A DNA stretch of 64,000 nucleotides from Microbacterium sp. p3-SID336 (GCF_025143365.1 NZ_JALXPE010000010.1:14746-78745); one strand, 5' to 3'; counted from the first letter of the stretch, positions 43,689 through 53,295 are shown. Notes: generated from the letters alone by a model not told the origin. A program made the numbers and translations.

Positions 43689-44086
43689 ACGCCATGTGGA
43701 TCCAGTTCGTCCTCATCGCCGCCGTGATCGCGATCGGCGCGGTCTTTATGCGCCGCACCGGCGCCGACAGCCACCTCGCCATCCGTCGCCTGCTGTACGG
43801 GGCGTTCGTGCTGGTCGCGATCGTGTCCATCCTGTTCCCGCAGTGGCTCACCTGGGTGGCCAACCTCGTCGGCGTCGGCCGCGGCACCGACCTGCTGCTG
43901 TACGCGCTGGTGCTGATGTTCCTGGTGTTCGTGTACACCCAGTCGCGTCGCAACGCCGCGCAGCAGCGTCGACTCACCCTGCTGGCGCGCAAGCTGGCCC
44001 TGCTCCAGGCCGAGGCGGAGAAGCCGGGCGACGCGCACGCCGCGCCGGGCGCCGACACTCCGGACGACGGCTCCACCGACCGCTGA
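43685..44086 (+). CDS. DUF2304 family membrane protein
   Basis: A 133-residue protein with three membrane segments (about 5-23, 35-53, 66-85), a basic stretch QSRRNAAQQRR and an acidic C-terminal tail. The family has no known biochemical role but is regularly encoded directly after a polyprenol-phosphate GT2, which it may anchor at the membrane. The start is GTG 43685 (GTGA overlap); ATG three codons later is possible. The stop codon abuts the stop of the convergent DUF6541 gene with no base between. Confidence 0.85.
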   Translation: MNAMWIQFVLIAAVIAIGAVFMRRTGADSHLAIRRLLYGAFVLVAIVSILFPQWLTWVANLVGVGRGTDLLLYALVLMFLVFVYTQSRRNAAQQRRLTLLARKLALLQAEAEKPGDAHAAPGADTPDDGSTDR

Positions 44087-46042
44087 TCAGTCGCAGGCGG
44101 TGATCCGCCAGAGGCTGGCGTCGCCCTCCGCGGCGACCTCCTCGAACCCCGGACGGTCGTCGAAGTCGGTCATGCCCGGCATCAGGTACTCGCCGGGTCC
44201 GGTCCCGCCGATGCCGAAGTCGAGCACGTACTCCGGGCTGCCGTATGCGGCGAGGGCCTCGCACACTGCAGGATCCTCGCCCGCGTCGTTGAGCCGCGTC
44301 GACAGCACGTCCCAGGCCTGGGACACCGGCGGCGACCACGTGCGCGGGATCACCTCGCGACGGCCGAGGACGTAGCCGAAGGCCGCACCGGTGGACGGGT
44401 TCGCGATGATGACCGCGTCGTCCGGGACGAGGTCCGGCAGGTCCTGGAGCAGGGCGTACTCGTCGTCCGACAGATAGCTGCGGTGGTTCATCGTGTACCG
44501 GGACTGCTCGTCTGTCTCATCGGCGACGCGCAGCAGCACCACGGGCGCCACGGCGATGCTGACCGCCCCGACGACCGCGATGACCCCCAGCGCGAGGCCG
44601 GCGAGCGCGTCGGTCGACACCGCGACCCGCCGCGCGAGCACCGCGGCCAGCCAGCGGAGCAGCATGGCGAGGCCGAGCGCCGCGAGAGGGACCACCACGA
44701 GCGGCACCAGAGCAGCGATGCGGAAGGAGTCGCCGTACCACGGGCCCGTCAGCAGTCGTTTGATCACAGGCAGGTCGGTGCCGACGCACACGATGTAGAG
44801 CAGCGACACGCCGGCCCACGCGACGATGAGCCACCGCAGCCGCCGCTCCCGGAAGGCGGCGATGATGCCGGCGAGCAGCAGCACGCTCATGGCCCACGCG
44901 GCGGGCAGCAGCGAATGCGAGTTCACGAACACGTCGGCGACGGCGCCGAGCACCCCGCGGTACGAGCGCCAGAGGACGGGTCCCGCCAGGTAGGCGAGCG
45001 CGAGCCAGACGAGTGCGAGGAGCAGCCACCCCACCGCGATCACGGTCCACCGCACGGTCGGTCTGGCGCCCTCGCGGCGGATGCCGGTCAGCAGGGTGCT
45101 GGTGAGCCACAGCATCACCAGCGCTCCCCACGCGAGAACGGTGGACGGCTGGGCGAGCGCCGTCCCCGCCAGGATCAGCAGCATCCCGAGCGCGGGACCG
45201 GCGGCGAGCGCGAGACGCTGCCCGTGCGGCGCGGACATCCAGGCGCGCACGGTGACGACGGTCGACGCGACCGCGGCGGGCACGATCGCGAGAGACAGCG
45301 CGTACGGGTAGAGGACGCCCCACTCGAACATGAGCTGCGGGAAGGCCATCAGCCCCGCGGAGAGGGCCGCCGCGAGTGCCGTGACGAGCGCGTCACCGCG
45401 GCTGAGCACGCGCGCGAGGAGCGTCACGCTGAGCGGCCAGACCACGGCGGCTGTCACCAGCGCCACGAGGTTCGCGGCGACAGGGATCGCCGCGAGATCG
45501 ACCGCCACGAGCGAGGTGACCGCGTGCCACGCCGCAGGGTAGAAGGTCGTACCGCCGAGGAGTCCGCTCAGGTCGAAGGAGGAGGCGCTTCCGGATTCGG
45601 CGACCCAGCGCAGGGCGTTGAGGTGGAACACCGCGTCGTTGGTCTGCGAGATCGCGGTCGGCGTGCCGATGTAGCTCATCAGTCGCGCCGCATTCAGGCC
45701 AGCGCCGACCATGAGCCCCGCGAACAGCAGCACCAGGGCGCGCCGCTCCGGCGGCTGCGGAGCCGGGTCCCAGCGCCGCCGGCCGAGCAGGAACGACAGT
45801 CCGTACACGAGCGCGGCGACGAGGACGACGGCGACGGTCACGGACAGGTGGTTCCACCTGATGCCGAGGACGGGGAGCGCGATCGCCAGCAGAGCGAGGA
45901 CGCCGACCGAGATGCCGGGCGCGGACGCCCACAGCGTCAGACCGCGCAGCCGGAGCCCGAAGCCGATCAGGAGCCCCGGTGCGAACAGCACCAGGATGGT
46001 CAGTCCCAGAAGCCCCGCCTGGGCGATCCAGTCGCCGATCAT
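44087..46042 (-). CDS. DUF6541 family multi-spanning membrane protein
   Basis: A 651-residue protein with about thirteen membrane segments and a large extracytoplasmic C-terminal part (about 500-651). The early loop FHLNALRWVAESGSASSFDL and the layout resemble GT-C transferases that use polyprenol-phosphate sugars, and it neighbours a gene for making such donors. DUF6541 proteins occur widely in Microbacteriaceae polysaccharide loci. A GT-C role is inference; no acidic catalytic site is proved. The ATG at 46042 overlaps the ABC ATPase stop. Confidence 0.75.
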   Translation of the reverse strand: MIGDWIAQAGLLGLTILVLFAPGLLIGFGLRLRGLTLWASAPGISVGVLALLAIALPVLGIRWNHLSVTVAVVLVAALVYGLSFLLGRRRWDPAPQPPERRALVLLFAGLMVGAGLNAARLMSYIGTPTAISQTNDAVFHLNALRWVAESGSASSFDLSGLLGGTTFYPAAWHAVTSLVAVDLAAIPVAANLVALVTAAVVWPLSVTLLARVLSRGDALVTALAAALSAGLMAFPQLMFEWGVLYPYALSLAIVPAAVASTVVTVRAWMSAPHGQRLALAAGPALGMLLILAGTALAQPSTVLAWGALVMLWLTSTLLTGIRREGARPTVRWTVIAVGWLLLALVWLALAYLAGPVLWRSYRGVLGAVADVFVNSHSLLPAAWAMSVLLLAGIIAAFRERRLRWLIVAWAGVSLLYIVCVGTDLPVIKRLLTGPWYGDSFRIAALVPLVVVPLAALGLAMLLRWLAAVLARRVAVSTDALAGLALGVIAVVGAVSIAVAPVVLLRVADETDEQSRYTMNHRSYLSDDEYALLQDLPDLVPDDAVIIANPSTGAAFGYVLGRREVIPRTWSPPVSQAWDVLSTRLNDAGEDPAVCEALAAYGSPEYVLDFGIGGTGPGEYLMPGMTDFDDRPGFEEVAAEGDASLWRITACD

Positions 46043-46776
46043 TCGTCGACCAACGCGATCGCGCCCTCGATCTCGCCGTCGTACACGACCTCGCCCTTGT
46101 TGATCACCACGCCTCGGGTGCAGAGCTCACGGACCATCTCCATGTCGTGGCTCACCACGACGAGGGTCTTCCGCTGCGCGATCAGTTCCGCGAACTTGAG
46201 GCGGCACTTCTCCCGGAACGGCGCATCGCCCACGGACAGGATCTCGTCGACCAGGAGCACGTCGAGCTCGACGTGGATCGCGACCGAGAACGCCAGCCGC
46301 ATGAACATGCCGGACGAGTAATGCTTGACCTCCTGATCGATGAACTGCTCGATCTCGCTGAAGGCGACGATCTCGTCGTAGCGCTCCTCGATCTCCTTGC
46401 GCTGCATGCCGAGGATGGCGGCGTTGAGGAAGACGTTCTCGCGACCGGAGAGCTCGGGGTGGAAGCCGGCGCCGACCTCGATCAGCCCGGCGACGCGACC
46501 GCGCGTCAGCACCTGCCCGTCGTCCGGCTCCATCACGCCGGAGATGAGCTTGAGCAGCGTGGACTTGCCCGAGCCGTTCAGACCGAGGATCGCGACCGAC
46601 TCGCCCTCGTTGATGACGAGATCCAGCCCCTTGAGCGCCTCGAAGGTGCTGGACGTCCTGCGGCGGCGGATCCAGGCCACGACGGTGTCCTTCAGGGACA
46701 GCGCGTGGTTGAGCGTGAAGTTCTTCCGTACGCCGTCGACGATGATGCTCGGGCGCGAAGCGGTGGCGGTACTCAT
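46039..46776 (-). CDS. polysaccharide ABC exporter 2, ATP-binding subunit
   Basis: A 245-residue Wzt/TagH-type ATPase: Walker A GLNGSGKST (about 74-82), EVGAGFHPELSGREN (about 107-121), signature YSSGMFMRLAFS and Walker B VLLVDEILSVGD. It lacks a C-terminal carbohydrate-binding domain. It is distinct from the galactan ATPase at 19.3 kb. The ATG at 46776 overlaps the permease stop by four bases. The cargo is unknown; the amino-sugar polymer or a teichoic-acid-like chain are candidates. Confidence 0.92.
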   Translation of the reverse strand: MSTATASRPSIIVDGVRKNFTLNHALSLKDTVVAWIRRRRTSSTFEALKGLDLVINEGESVAILGLNGSGKSTLLKLISGVMEPDDGQVLTRGRVAGLIEVGAGFHPELSGRENVFLNAAILGMQRKEIEERYDEIVAFSEIEQFIDQEVKHYSSGMFMRLAFSVAIHVELDVLLVDEILSVGDAPFREKCRLKFAELIAQRKTLVVVSHDMEMVRELCTRGVVINKGEVVYDGEIEGAIALVDE

Positions 46777-47687
46777 AGGTCCTGCGCGAACCTTCCCTCG
46801 AGTCGTCGGAAGACGAGCTGGCCGATCAGCAGCGTGGCGACCGCGATCAGGAACGTCCACAGCGTGTTCCATCCCAGTCCGGGCGGAAGCGGCATGGTCG
46901 AGTCGGTCACCGGCAGCCAGAACGCGTAGTGGAAGAGCTCGACCCCCTGCGTGATCGGGTTGAGCATGTAGAGCTCGAGCACCCAGTCCGGCCAGCCGAG
47001 CTTCGCGATCGCATCCTGCACCATCGTCCAGGCGTACAGGACGGGCGACGCCCAGGTGGCGAGCAGCAGCAGCAGCTCGACGATGTTCTCGGCATCCCGG
47101 AAGCGCACGTTGATCGCGCCGAAGAACAGCCCGAGGCCGAGGGCGAAGAGCGTGACGATCACGATGCCGGCCAGCGCCGCGAGCACCGACAGGACCGTGA
47201 TCCCGGGGATCCACCCGAGGAACAGGCACACGATCAGCAGCAGGGCCAGCTGCGGCAGGAAGTGGATGAACGCCACGAACACGGCGGAGACGGCGAACAG
47301 CTGACGCGGCAGGAACACCTTCCGCACGAGCGGGGCGTTGTTCACGATCGACGTGGTCGCGTTCTTGAACGCCTCCGAGAAGAGGTTGATCACGACGATG
47401 CCGGAGAACAGATAGACCGGGTAGTTCTGGATGTCCCTGTTCAGGCTGAGGAACAGCCCGAGCACGACCCAGAACACGAGGAACTGCGCGCCGGGACGCA
47501 CGTACGACCAGGTCCAGCCGAGCACCGAGTTCCGGTACCGCGTCGTGACGCCGGTCCGCACCAGGAGGTACAGGAGATAGCGCCAGCGCACCACGTCGAT
47601 CAGACCACGACTCGTGCCGGGGGTGTCGAAGGCGGAACGCGGGACGACGGCGAAAAGATCTCGGGTATCTGTCACGGCCCCACTCAT
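46773..47687 (-). CDS. polysaccharide ABC exporter 2, permease subunit
   Basis: A 304-residue ABC-2 permease with about six membrane segments. VRTGVTTRYRNSVLGWTWSYVRP (about 40-62) is the interface helix typical of teichoic-acid and O-antigen exporters. The first 30 residues are cytoplasmic and specific to this protein. It starts an operon with the ATPase and DUF6541. Possible -10 elements TAGGAT or GATACT lie about 35-40 bases upstream of the ATG at 47687. Confidence 0.92.
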   Translation of the reverse strand: MSGAVTDTRDLFAVVPRSAFDTPGTSRGLIDVVRWRYLLYLLVRTGVTTRYRNSVLGWTWSYVRPGAQFLVFWVVLGLFLSLNRDIQNYPVYLFSGIVVINLFSEAFKNATTSIVNNAPLVRKVFLPRQLFAVSAVFVAFIHFLPQLALLLIVCLFLGWIPGITVLSVLAALAGIVIVTLFALGLGLFFGAINVRFRDAENIVELLLLLATWASPVLYAWTMVQDAIAKLGWPDWVLELYMLNPITQGVELFHYAFWLPVTDSTMPLPPGLGWNTLWTFLIAVATLLIGQLVFRRLEGRFAQDL

Positions 47688-47762
47688 TCAGCTGCGGCGG
47701 CGGTCGCCGCGACGCACTTCAGTATCCTATGGCACCCTCCGAGCGCCCTTCACGGCGCGCTG

Positions 47763-50210
47763 TCAGCCGAGCGAGGTGAACCCCGCCCAGCCGTAGCCGA
47801 TGATCGAGCTCGTCCCCCATCCGCCGCGTCCGTCGCCGCGGAACAGGTGCAGGTCGCCGTTGGCGGCGCGGGCGATCACGTCGTTCGTGCCGTTCCTGTC
47901 GAAGTCGCCGGGGCTGAAGATCGAGGTGAAGCCGCCCCAGCCGTAGCCGATCTCGCGCGGCGTGCCCCAGCCCCCTGCGCCGTTCGTGGGATACAGCCAC
48001 AGACGGGAGTCCGTGCTGCGGAGGATCAGGTCGGAGCGCCCGTCGCCGTCGAAGTCCCCGGCGTTGAAGGCGGCGTTGAACCCGCCCCAGCCGAAGCCGA
48101 TCTGCTGCGCCTGCCAGTTCGCCCAGCCGCCCTTGCCGTCGCCGCGGTAGTACACGAGCAGGCCGGAGGAGTTCCGCGCGATGATGTCCGGGTTGCGGTC
48201 ACCGTCGTAGTCGATGCCGCCCACCACGAGCGACAGCGCCTGCCAGCCGTTGCCGATGACCTGAGCATCCCCGTAACTGCCGTTGGCCGTGCCGGGGTAG
48301 AGCAGGAACATGCCCGCGGCCGTGATGCGTCCGAGGTCGCGATAGCCGTCACCGTTGAAGTCGCCCATCGGGATCATGCGGTCGCCGGCCTGCCACCCCG
48401 AGCCGAGCAGTTTGGACCCGCGCCATCCGGCCGCGCCGTTGCCGCGGTAGAGCGTGAGGGTGCCCGGCGCGTTCATGGCGAGCACGTCGACCTCGCCGTC
48501 CCTGTCCACGTCGCCGGAGCCGGCGGGAAGGGCCCGCGGCTTGTTGACGGCGTCGCCGGCGCCCGCGAGCGCCGAGAGCACCTGCCAGCCGTTGCCGATG
48601 CGTCCGGTCGAGGTGAGAGCGCCCGCCCCGTCGCCGGGGTACAGGTAGAGGTCGCCGTTCGCGGTGCGCGCCGCGAGGTCGGCCATGCCGTCGCCGGTGA
48701 AGTCGCCCGGCACGAAGATCGAGGTCATACCGCCCCACCCCGTGCCGATCTGGCGCTGTCCGAGCCAGCCGCCCGCGCCGTTGCCGTAGTACACGGTGAG
48801 GCGACCGGCGCCGTCGCGGCCGATGATGTCGGGCTTCCCGTCGCGGTTCAGGTCGATCCCTCCCACGAGGAGGTTCATGCCGCCCCAGCCCCAGCCGATG
48901 CGCACGCCGGGCAGCAGGCCGCCGCGGTCGTCGCCGCGCCACAGCATCAGGTCGCCGGCGGCGTTGGTGGTCAGGACGTCGGGCACTCCGTCCCCGTCGA
49001 TGTCGCCGGCGGCGGTCGACAGCGTGACGGCGCTCCAGTCGAGATTGAGGCGCTGCGCGGACTCGAAGCCGACGCCGGTCCCCCGCATGAGGTAGACGCC
49101 GTCCGGCTTGCGCACGACCAGGTCGCGCGTGCCGTTGCCGTTGAGGTCGCCCGCCATGATCAGCGACGTGGTGCCGCCGAGGCCTGTCGCGAGCTGCTTG
49201 CGGGTGCCCCATGCGTTCTTCGCGAACGGATAGCCCCACAGCACGCCGGCGGTGTCGATGCCGAGGATGTACGACGAGTAGTTGATCGACGCCAGGTTCG
49301 GGCCCTGCGGGGCCTGCGTGGATCCGAACCAGTCGGTGAAGTAGTTGTAGAAGTTGCGGTTGCCGTAGGCCGAGCAGATGTCGCCGTCACCGTAGCCGGC
49401 GCGCATCGCCGCCGCGTTCGGCTGGTAGGGCGTGTAGTAGTACAGCGCCGAGGTCGCCTTGTTGGCGATGTAGACCGGCGAGGAGCCGCAGGCACGGTCC
49501 GGGTTGTAGAGGATGTTCCACGTGCGACCGGGGGCGTAGTACTGGAACCACTTCCCCTCCATGTAGATCTGCATCTGCCGCGCGGCGCCGTAGATCTGGT
49601 GGAAGAAGCCGATGTACTGCGGGTCGCAGGGCGCGTCGTCCGGGCAGCCCTGCCCCAGCGCGATGTCGTACCGCCAGGCGCTCGGCCACGAGTGGTTGAC
49701 GAGGCTCTGCTCCTTCTGCAGCATCACGATCAGCACCTGCGGGTTGATGCCGCAGGACTGTGCGGCACGGTAGATGATCCGGGCGGCGCTCTCGTTCGGC
49801 GCCCCGGTGTAGCCGTTGCAGTACTGGTCCGCCGGTCGCGTGACCGTGTTCATCTTGAAGTCCTTGATGCACACGATCGGTCGGCCCTGCTCGTCGATGC
49901 CGCCGACGCAGCGCGGCACCTTGGCGTTGAAGAACGCCTGGATCTGCGCCTCCGTCATCGTGTCCTTGTTGGTGAACACGGCGTCGCTGATGATGTTGCC
50001 GGGTGTGAAGCCCGCGAGGGTGGTCTTGGCGATGCCCGTCTGCGCCGGCCCGCTGACCGCCCGGGAGACGGGCGCGGAGGCGGAGGCGGCGGCCGTCGCG
50101 GCGGTGGCCGGTACGACGGTACCGACGAGAAGGGCGGAGACGGCGAGGAAACAGGTGAGGAGTCGGGCGGTCCTCAGTGTGTTTCGCGAGCGTGGGGCAC
50201 GTCGAGACAT
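47763..50210 (-). CDS. secreted FG-GAP/VCBS-repeat protein with lysozyme-like N-terminal domain
   Basis: An 815-residue secreted protein. A signal peptide (about 1-40; RRAPRSRN then a hydrophobic core and an ATAAT-type cleavage region) is followed by a domain (about 60-310) containing SAARIIYRAAQSCGINPQVLIVMLQKEQ; the Glu in QKEQ and the later GFFHQIYGAARQM resemble lytic-transglycosylase or glucosaminidase folds. From about 340 to the end come nine calcium-binding FG-GAP blades marked by DLNGNGTRD, DIDGDGVPD, DFDGDGRSD and similar. FG-GAP repeats form a beta-propeller. The ATG at 50210 gives a good signal peptide; longer readings are antisense shadows. Cell-wall binding or remodelling is inferred. 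Confidence 0.82.
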   Translation of the reverse strand: MSRRAPRSRNTLRTARLLTCFLAVSALLVGTVVPATAATAAASASAPVSRAVSGPAQTGIAKTTLAGFTPGNIISDAVFTNKDTMTEAQIQAFFNAKVPRCVGGIDEQGRPIVCIKDFKMNTVTRPADQYCNGYTGAPNESAARIIYRAAQSCGINPQVLIVMLQKEQSLVNHSWPSAWRYDIALGQGCPDDAPCDPQYIGFFHQIYGAARQMQIYMEGKWFQYYAPGRTWNILYNPDRACGSSPVYIANKATSALYYYTPYQPNAAAMRAGYGDGDICSAYGNRNFYNYFTDWFGSTQAPQGPNLASINYSSYILGIDTAGVLWGYPFAKNAWGTRKQLATGLGGTTSLIMAGDLNGNGTRDLVVRKPDGVYLMRGTGVGFESAQRLNLDWSAVTLSTAAGDIDGDGVPDVLTTNAAGDLMLWRGDDRGGLLPGVRIGWGWGGMNLLVGGIDLNRDGKPDIIGRDGAGRLTVYYGNGAGGWLGQRQIGTGWGGMTSIFVPGDFTGDGMADLAARTANGDLYLYPGDGAGALTSTGRIGNGWQVLSALAGAGDAVNKPRALPAGSGDVDRDGEVDVLAMNAPGTLTLYRGNGAAGWRGSKLLGSGWQAGDRMIPMGDFNGDGYRDLGRITAAGMFLLYPGTANGSYGDAQVIGNGWQALSLVVGGIDYDGDRNPDIIARNSSGLLVYYRGDGKGGWANWQAQQIGFGWGGFNAAFNAGDFDGDGRSDLILRSTDSRLWLYPTNGAGGWGTPREIGYGWGGFTSIFSPGDFDRNGTNDVIARAANGDLHLFRGDGRGGWGTSSIIGYGWAGFTSLG

Positions 50211-50311
50211 GTGACCAGTGTGACGGAAGTTGCGGGATGATGCCACTGTTACGACGTTTCCACCAGGGGAATTCGGCGTGTCGCGTGTTTGTGCAGGTTG
50301 TTCCCAGCCGC

Positions 50312-51385
50312 TCACAGGTCGGCGTGCAGCCCCCAGACGCGTTCGGCCGAGCTCGCCCACGAGAACGCGCGGGACCGGTCCGAGGCCAGCACGCGCAGCC
50401 GCGCCGCGCCGTCGCCCGCCGCGTCCGCCAGGGCATCGGGCAGGTCGCCCTCCCCGGCGAACATGCCGCCGTCGGCGATCACGTCGCGGTGGCAGCCGGT
50501 GTCGCTGGCCACGACGGGGAGCCCCACCGCGAGCGCCTCGACCGCGCGCCATGGCCAGCCGGCGACCGTGCTCGTGGCGGCGAAGGCCCTGGCCCCGCCG
50601 AGCACGGCTCCCCGGTCCACTCGGCCGAGCAGGCCGCGGACATGCGCCCGCCGCTCCGGCAGGCCCGCCGCGGCGGCGATCTCCGCCAGGCGCGGCTCCG
50701 ATCCCTCCGGCGTGTCGAGCACGACCGCATCCACCCCGGCGGCCACGGCACCGCGGAATCCCGCGCCGAGCGTCTCGGGCGAACCCGTCAGCACCACGTA
50801 CTCCGCCGGCAGGGACAGCGCGGCGCGACGAGCGTCCGCGTCGGCGGGCACGGCGAAACCCTGCGGAGGCGCACCGGCGATGACGCGGATGCGGTCGCCG
50901 AGACGAGCCACCTCGGACAGTCGCTCCGCCACGGCGTGTGAGGGCACCACGACGGCGTCCGCGTGCTTCGCCGCGCGGCGCAGCATGCCGCGCTGCCAGG
51001 CGACCGAGCTCTTCGACAGTTGCTGAGGCTGATCCCAGGCGCACAGCTCCCACACGGTGACGGTGGTCTGATCGTGGTCGTGCACGCGATCGTGTCGCAC
51101 GAGCGGCGCCATCAGGCTCGGCGCGTGGATGAGCCCGCCGCCGACGCCGGGCGCGATCCCGAGCTGCCAGGACGCCGCCAGCTCACGGCGTGCGAGCCCG
51201 AGGGTACGCACCTCATCGATCCCGGGAACAGCGGGCTGTGCTCCGGCCGGGACGATCGCGTCGACCGCGCAGCCGGACGGCGCCGTCGCGATCAGCCCTG
51301 CGGTGAGATCGAGAGCCGCCGACGCCTGGTCCGCGTCGACGACGTGCGCCAGCTGATCCAGAACCACACGCAGCCGAGCACCCAT
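50312..51385 (-). CDS. glycosyltransferase family 4
   Basis: A 357-residue GT-B enzyme. The N-terminal LRVVLDQLAHVVDADQASAALDLTAGL and HADAVVVPSHAVAERLSEV with the C-terminal GWPWRAVEALAVGLPVVASDTG resemble GT4 mannosyltransferases. The second Glu of the EX7E motif is kept in VEALA while the first is replaced by Gly or Trp (GWPW). The ATG at 51385 follows TAGCCT at 6 bases. It stands alone between the FG-GAP gene and the divergent DUF4012 gene. Donor is unknown; GDP-mannose, supplied via ManA, is possible. Confidence 0.8.
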   Translation of the reverse strand: MGARLRVVLDQLAHVVDADQASAALDLTAGLIATAPSGCAVDAIVPAGAQPAVPGIDEVRTLGLARRELAASWQLGIAPGVGGGLIHAPSLMAPLVRHDRVHDHDQTTVTVWELCAWDQPQQLSKSSVAWQRGMLRRAAKHADAVVVPSHAVAERLSEVARLGDRIRVIAGAPPQGFAVPADADARRAALSLPAEYVVLTGSPETLGAGFRGAVAAGVDAVVLDTPEGSEPRLAEIAAAAGLPERRAHVRGLLGRVDRGAVLGGARAFAATSTVAGWPWRAVEALAVGLPVVASDTGCHRDVIADGGMFAGEGDLPDALADAAGDGAARLRVLASDRSRAFSWASSAERVWGLHADL

Positions 51386-51391
51386 GGGATC

Positions 51392-51397
51392 AGGCTA
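51392..51397 (-). promoter_or_regulatory. -10 element of GT4 gene at 50.3-51.4 kb (leaderless type)
   Basis: On the minus strand TAGCCT lies 6 bases before the ATG at 51385. Confidence 0.4.
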
Positions 51398-51506
51398 GCC
51401 GCGGACCCTCGTTCCCCCCGGGAGCGCACCACCCCGGCCGGGGGAATATCAGCGTTCCCACAGCATCGGCCCTCTCGCGACGGGCGTGCCGTGCTTGAAT
51501 GCTCGG

Positions 51507-53270
51507 GTGAGCGATGGCCGACTTCCCGTCCGACGCCGATGGATCGGATGGACCATCGGCATCCTTCTGACCCTGCTCGTGCTCGCCATCGGGTGGGTCA
51601 CGGTGCGCGGGATCGGCGCCGTGGACAATCTGCAGCAGGTGGCCAAGGGCGCGTCCCAGCTGAAGCAGTCGATCGGCGAGGGCGACCTCGACGGCGCCGA
51701 GCCGATCGCCGACAGCATCGCTCGCAACGCCGCGTCCGCCCGCGAACTCACGTCGGACCCCGTGTGGCACGCGTTCGCCGTGCTGCCGTGGCTCGGCCCG
51801 AACTTCCGCGCCGTGAGCGAGATCGCCGAGGTCGCCGACGACGTCTCCTCCGACGCCGTCCGGCCCCTTCTGGAGGTCGCGGACGACATCGACCTGTCCA
51901 GCCTCGGGTTCACGAACGGCGTCATCGACCTGGCGCCGTTCGCGGCGATCGAGAAGCCGCTCGGCTCCGCGTCCGCCTCGCTCGCCGCTGCCGACGAGCG
52001 GACGAAGCGCATCGACGCCGACGCCACCCTGCCACCGCTCGCCGACGCGATCCGCGAGATGCGCGGCTCGGTCACGCAGGCGGCGACCGTGGTCGGCTCG
52101 CTGCACGGCGCCTCGGTGCTGCTGCCGACGATGCTGGGCGGCGAGGGTCCGCGCACGTATGTGCTGGCCATGCAGAACAATGCGGAGCTCCGCTCCTCCG
52201 GCGGCATCATCGGCTCGATCGCGCTGCTGCGCGCCGAAGGTGGCCGGGTGACCCTGGAGAACCAGGCCTCGACGCGCGACTTCCCCGCACTCGACGTGCC
52301 GCTCCCCCTCAGCGACACGACGGTCGCTCTGTTCGAGGACCGTCCCGGCCGCTTCCTGCAGAACATCACGAGCATCCCCGACTTCCGCGAGGCGGGCGAG
52401 ACCATCGCGGCGCGCTGGGTCGGCCGCTTCGGTGGACAGGTCGACGGGGTGATCGCCGTCGACGCGCTCGTCGCGGAGCATCTGATGGACGTCACCGGCG
52501 ACCTGGCCTTCGGGCCCTTCACGGCGACGGCCGACACGGTCACGAGCATCCTGCTCTCGGAGATCTACGCCGCGGTGCCCGACCCGACCGTGCAGGACGA
52601 CATCTTCGCGCTCGCGGCGAGCGGGCTGTTCAGCGCCGCGCTGTCGGGCGGAGATCCGCAGGCGCTGATCGGCGCCCTGGCCGACGCCGCCGGCGAGGGA
52701 CGCATCCGCATCTGGAGCGCGCACGAGGACGAGGAGACGCTCCTCGCCGCGTCGGCTCTCGGCGGCGCCATCCCGGAGGACGCCGACGGCGTCAGCCATG
52801 TGGGCGTCCTGATGAACGACGGCACCGGCGCCAAGATGGACTACTACACCCGCGCGTCCATCGCGACGGCCGTGGGGACGTGCGACGGCGAGGCGACCAC
52901 CCAGGTCCGCGTCACGTGGACCAACACGGCGCCCGCCGACGCGGCGACCGCTCTTCCCCCGTATGTCACCGGTGACGGCTTCTACGGCGTGCCGCCCGGC
53001 ACCGTGCGGACGCTGATCGCCGTGTACGGCCCCGAGGGCGCGACACCGTCGCACGTCGACAGGGATGGCGCGGAGGACGGCGTCCAGACGGCCATGCTCG
53101 GCGAGCGCTCGGTCGTCCAGCACGAGGTGCTGCTGGCTCCAGGCGAGTCGACGACGATCACCGTGGAGTTCCAGGGCACGGGGGCCGGGGAGCGCCTGAC
53201 CGAGGTGCTGCACACGCCGCTGATCGTCGGTCCGGAACTGAGCCGCGACACTCTGCGCTGTGCGTCGTGA
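51507..53270 (+). CDS. DUF4012 family membrane-anchored extracellular protein
   Basis: A 587-residue protein. A basic N-terminus and one membrane segment (about 13-33) precede a long extracytoplasmic region: helical (about 40-190), then RTYVLAMQNNAELRSSGGIIGS (about 215-236), the most conserved segment of DUF4012, and a mixed C-terminal domain. In actinobacterial glycan loci DUF4012 proteins are frequent but biochemically undefined; a scaffold or LCP-like role has been guessed. The chosen start is GTG 51507; GTG 51486 would add seven residues. A single cysteine pair (GTCDG, LRCAS) may form a disulfide. Confidence 0.83.
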   Translation: MSDGRLPVRRRWIGWTIGILLTLLVLAIGWVTVRGIGAVDNLQQVAKGASQLKQSIGEGDLDGAEPIADSIARNAASARELTSDPVWHAFAVLPWLGPNFRAVSEIAEVADDVSSDAVRPLLEVADDIDLSSLGFTNGVIDLAPFAAIEKPLGSASASLAAADERTKRIDADATLPPLADAIREMRGSVTQAATVVGSLHGASVLLPTMLGGEGPRTYVLAMQNNAELRSSGGIIGSIALLRAEGGRVTLENQASTRDFPALDVPLPLSDTTVALFEDRPGRFLQNITSIPDFREAGETIAARWVGRFGGQVDGVIAVDALVAEHLMDVTGDLAFGPFTATADTVTSILLSEIYAAVPDPTVQDDIFALAASGLFSAALSGGDPQALIGALADAAGEGRIRIWSAHEDEETLLAASALGGAIPEDADGVSHVGVLMNDGTGAKMDYYTRASIATAVGTCDGEATTQVRVTWTNTAPADAATALPPYVTGDGFYGVPPGTVRTLIAVYGPEGATPSHVDRDGAEDGVQTAMLGERSVVQHEVLLAPGESTTITVEFQGTGAGERLTEVLHTPLIVGPELSRDTLRCAS

Positions 53271-53295
53271 CAATTTCTCACGGATGGGGTACTGT
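53267..53295 (+). promoter_or_regulatory. promoter of the surface-protein gene
   Basis: GTGACA (53267-53272) and TACTGT (53290-53295) are exactly 17 bases apart, about 120 bases before the ATG at 53414. The -35 element overlaps the DUF4012 stop. The long leader contains a purine-rich ribosome binding site just before the gene. Confidence 0.55.

Noticed and set aside
47763-50210. DNA-level tandem repeats or a CRISPR-like array in the FG-GAP gene
   Set aside because: The periodicity is at the protein level (nine D-x-D-x-D-G blades) with variable spacing and codon use; there are no identical direct repeats with unique spacers.
46929-50240. An 1103-codon plus-strand open frame across the ABC permease and FG-GAP genes
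   Set aside because: It crosses two well-supported minus-strand genes, has low-complexity composition (VAV, HH, RR runs) and no plausible start signal.
51432-51443. The 12-base palindrome CCCCGGCCGGGG as a terminator or operator
   Set aside because: It lies between divergent genes where a terminator is not expected, and such G/C palindromes are common by chance at this composition.
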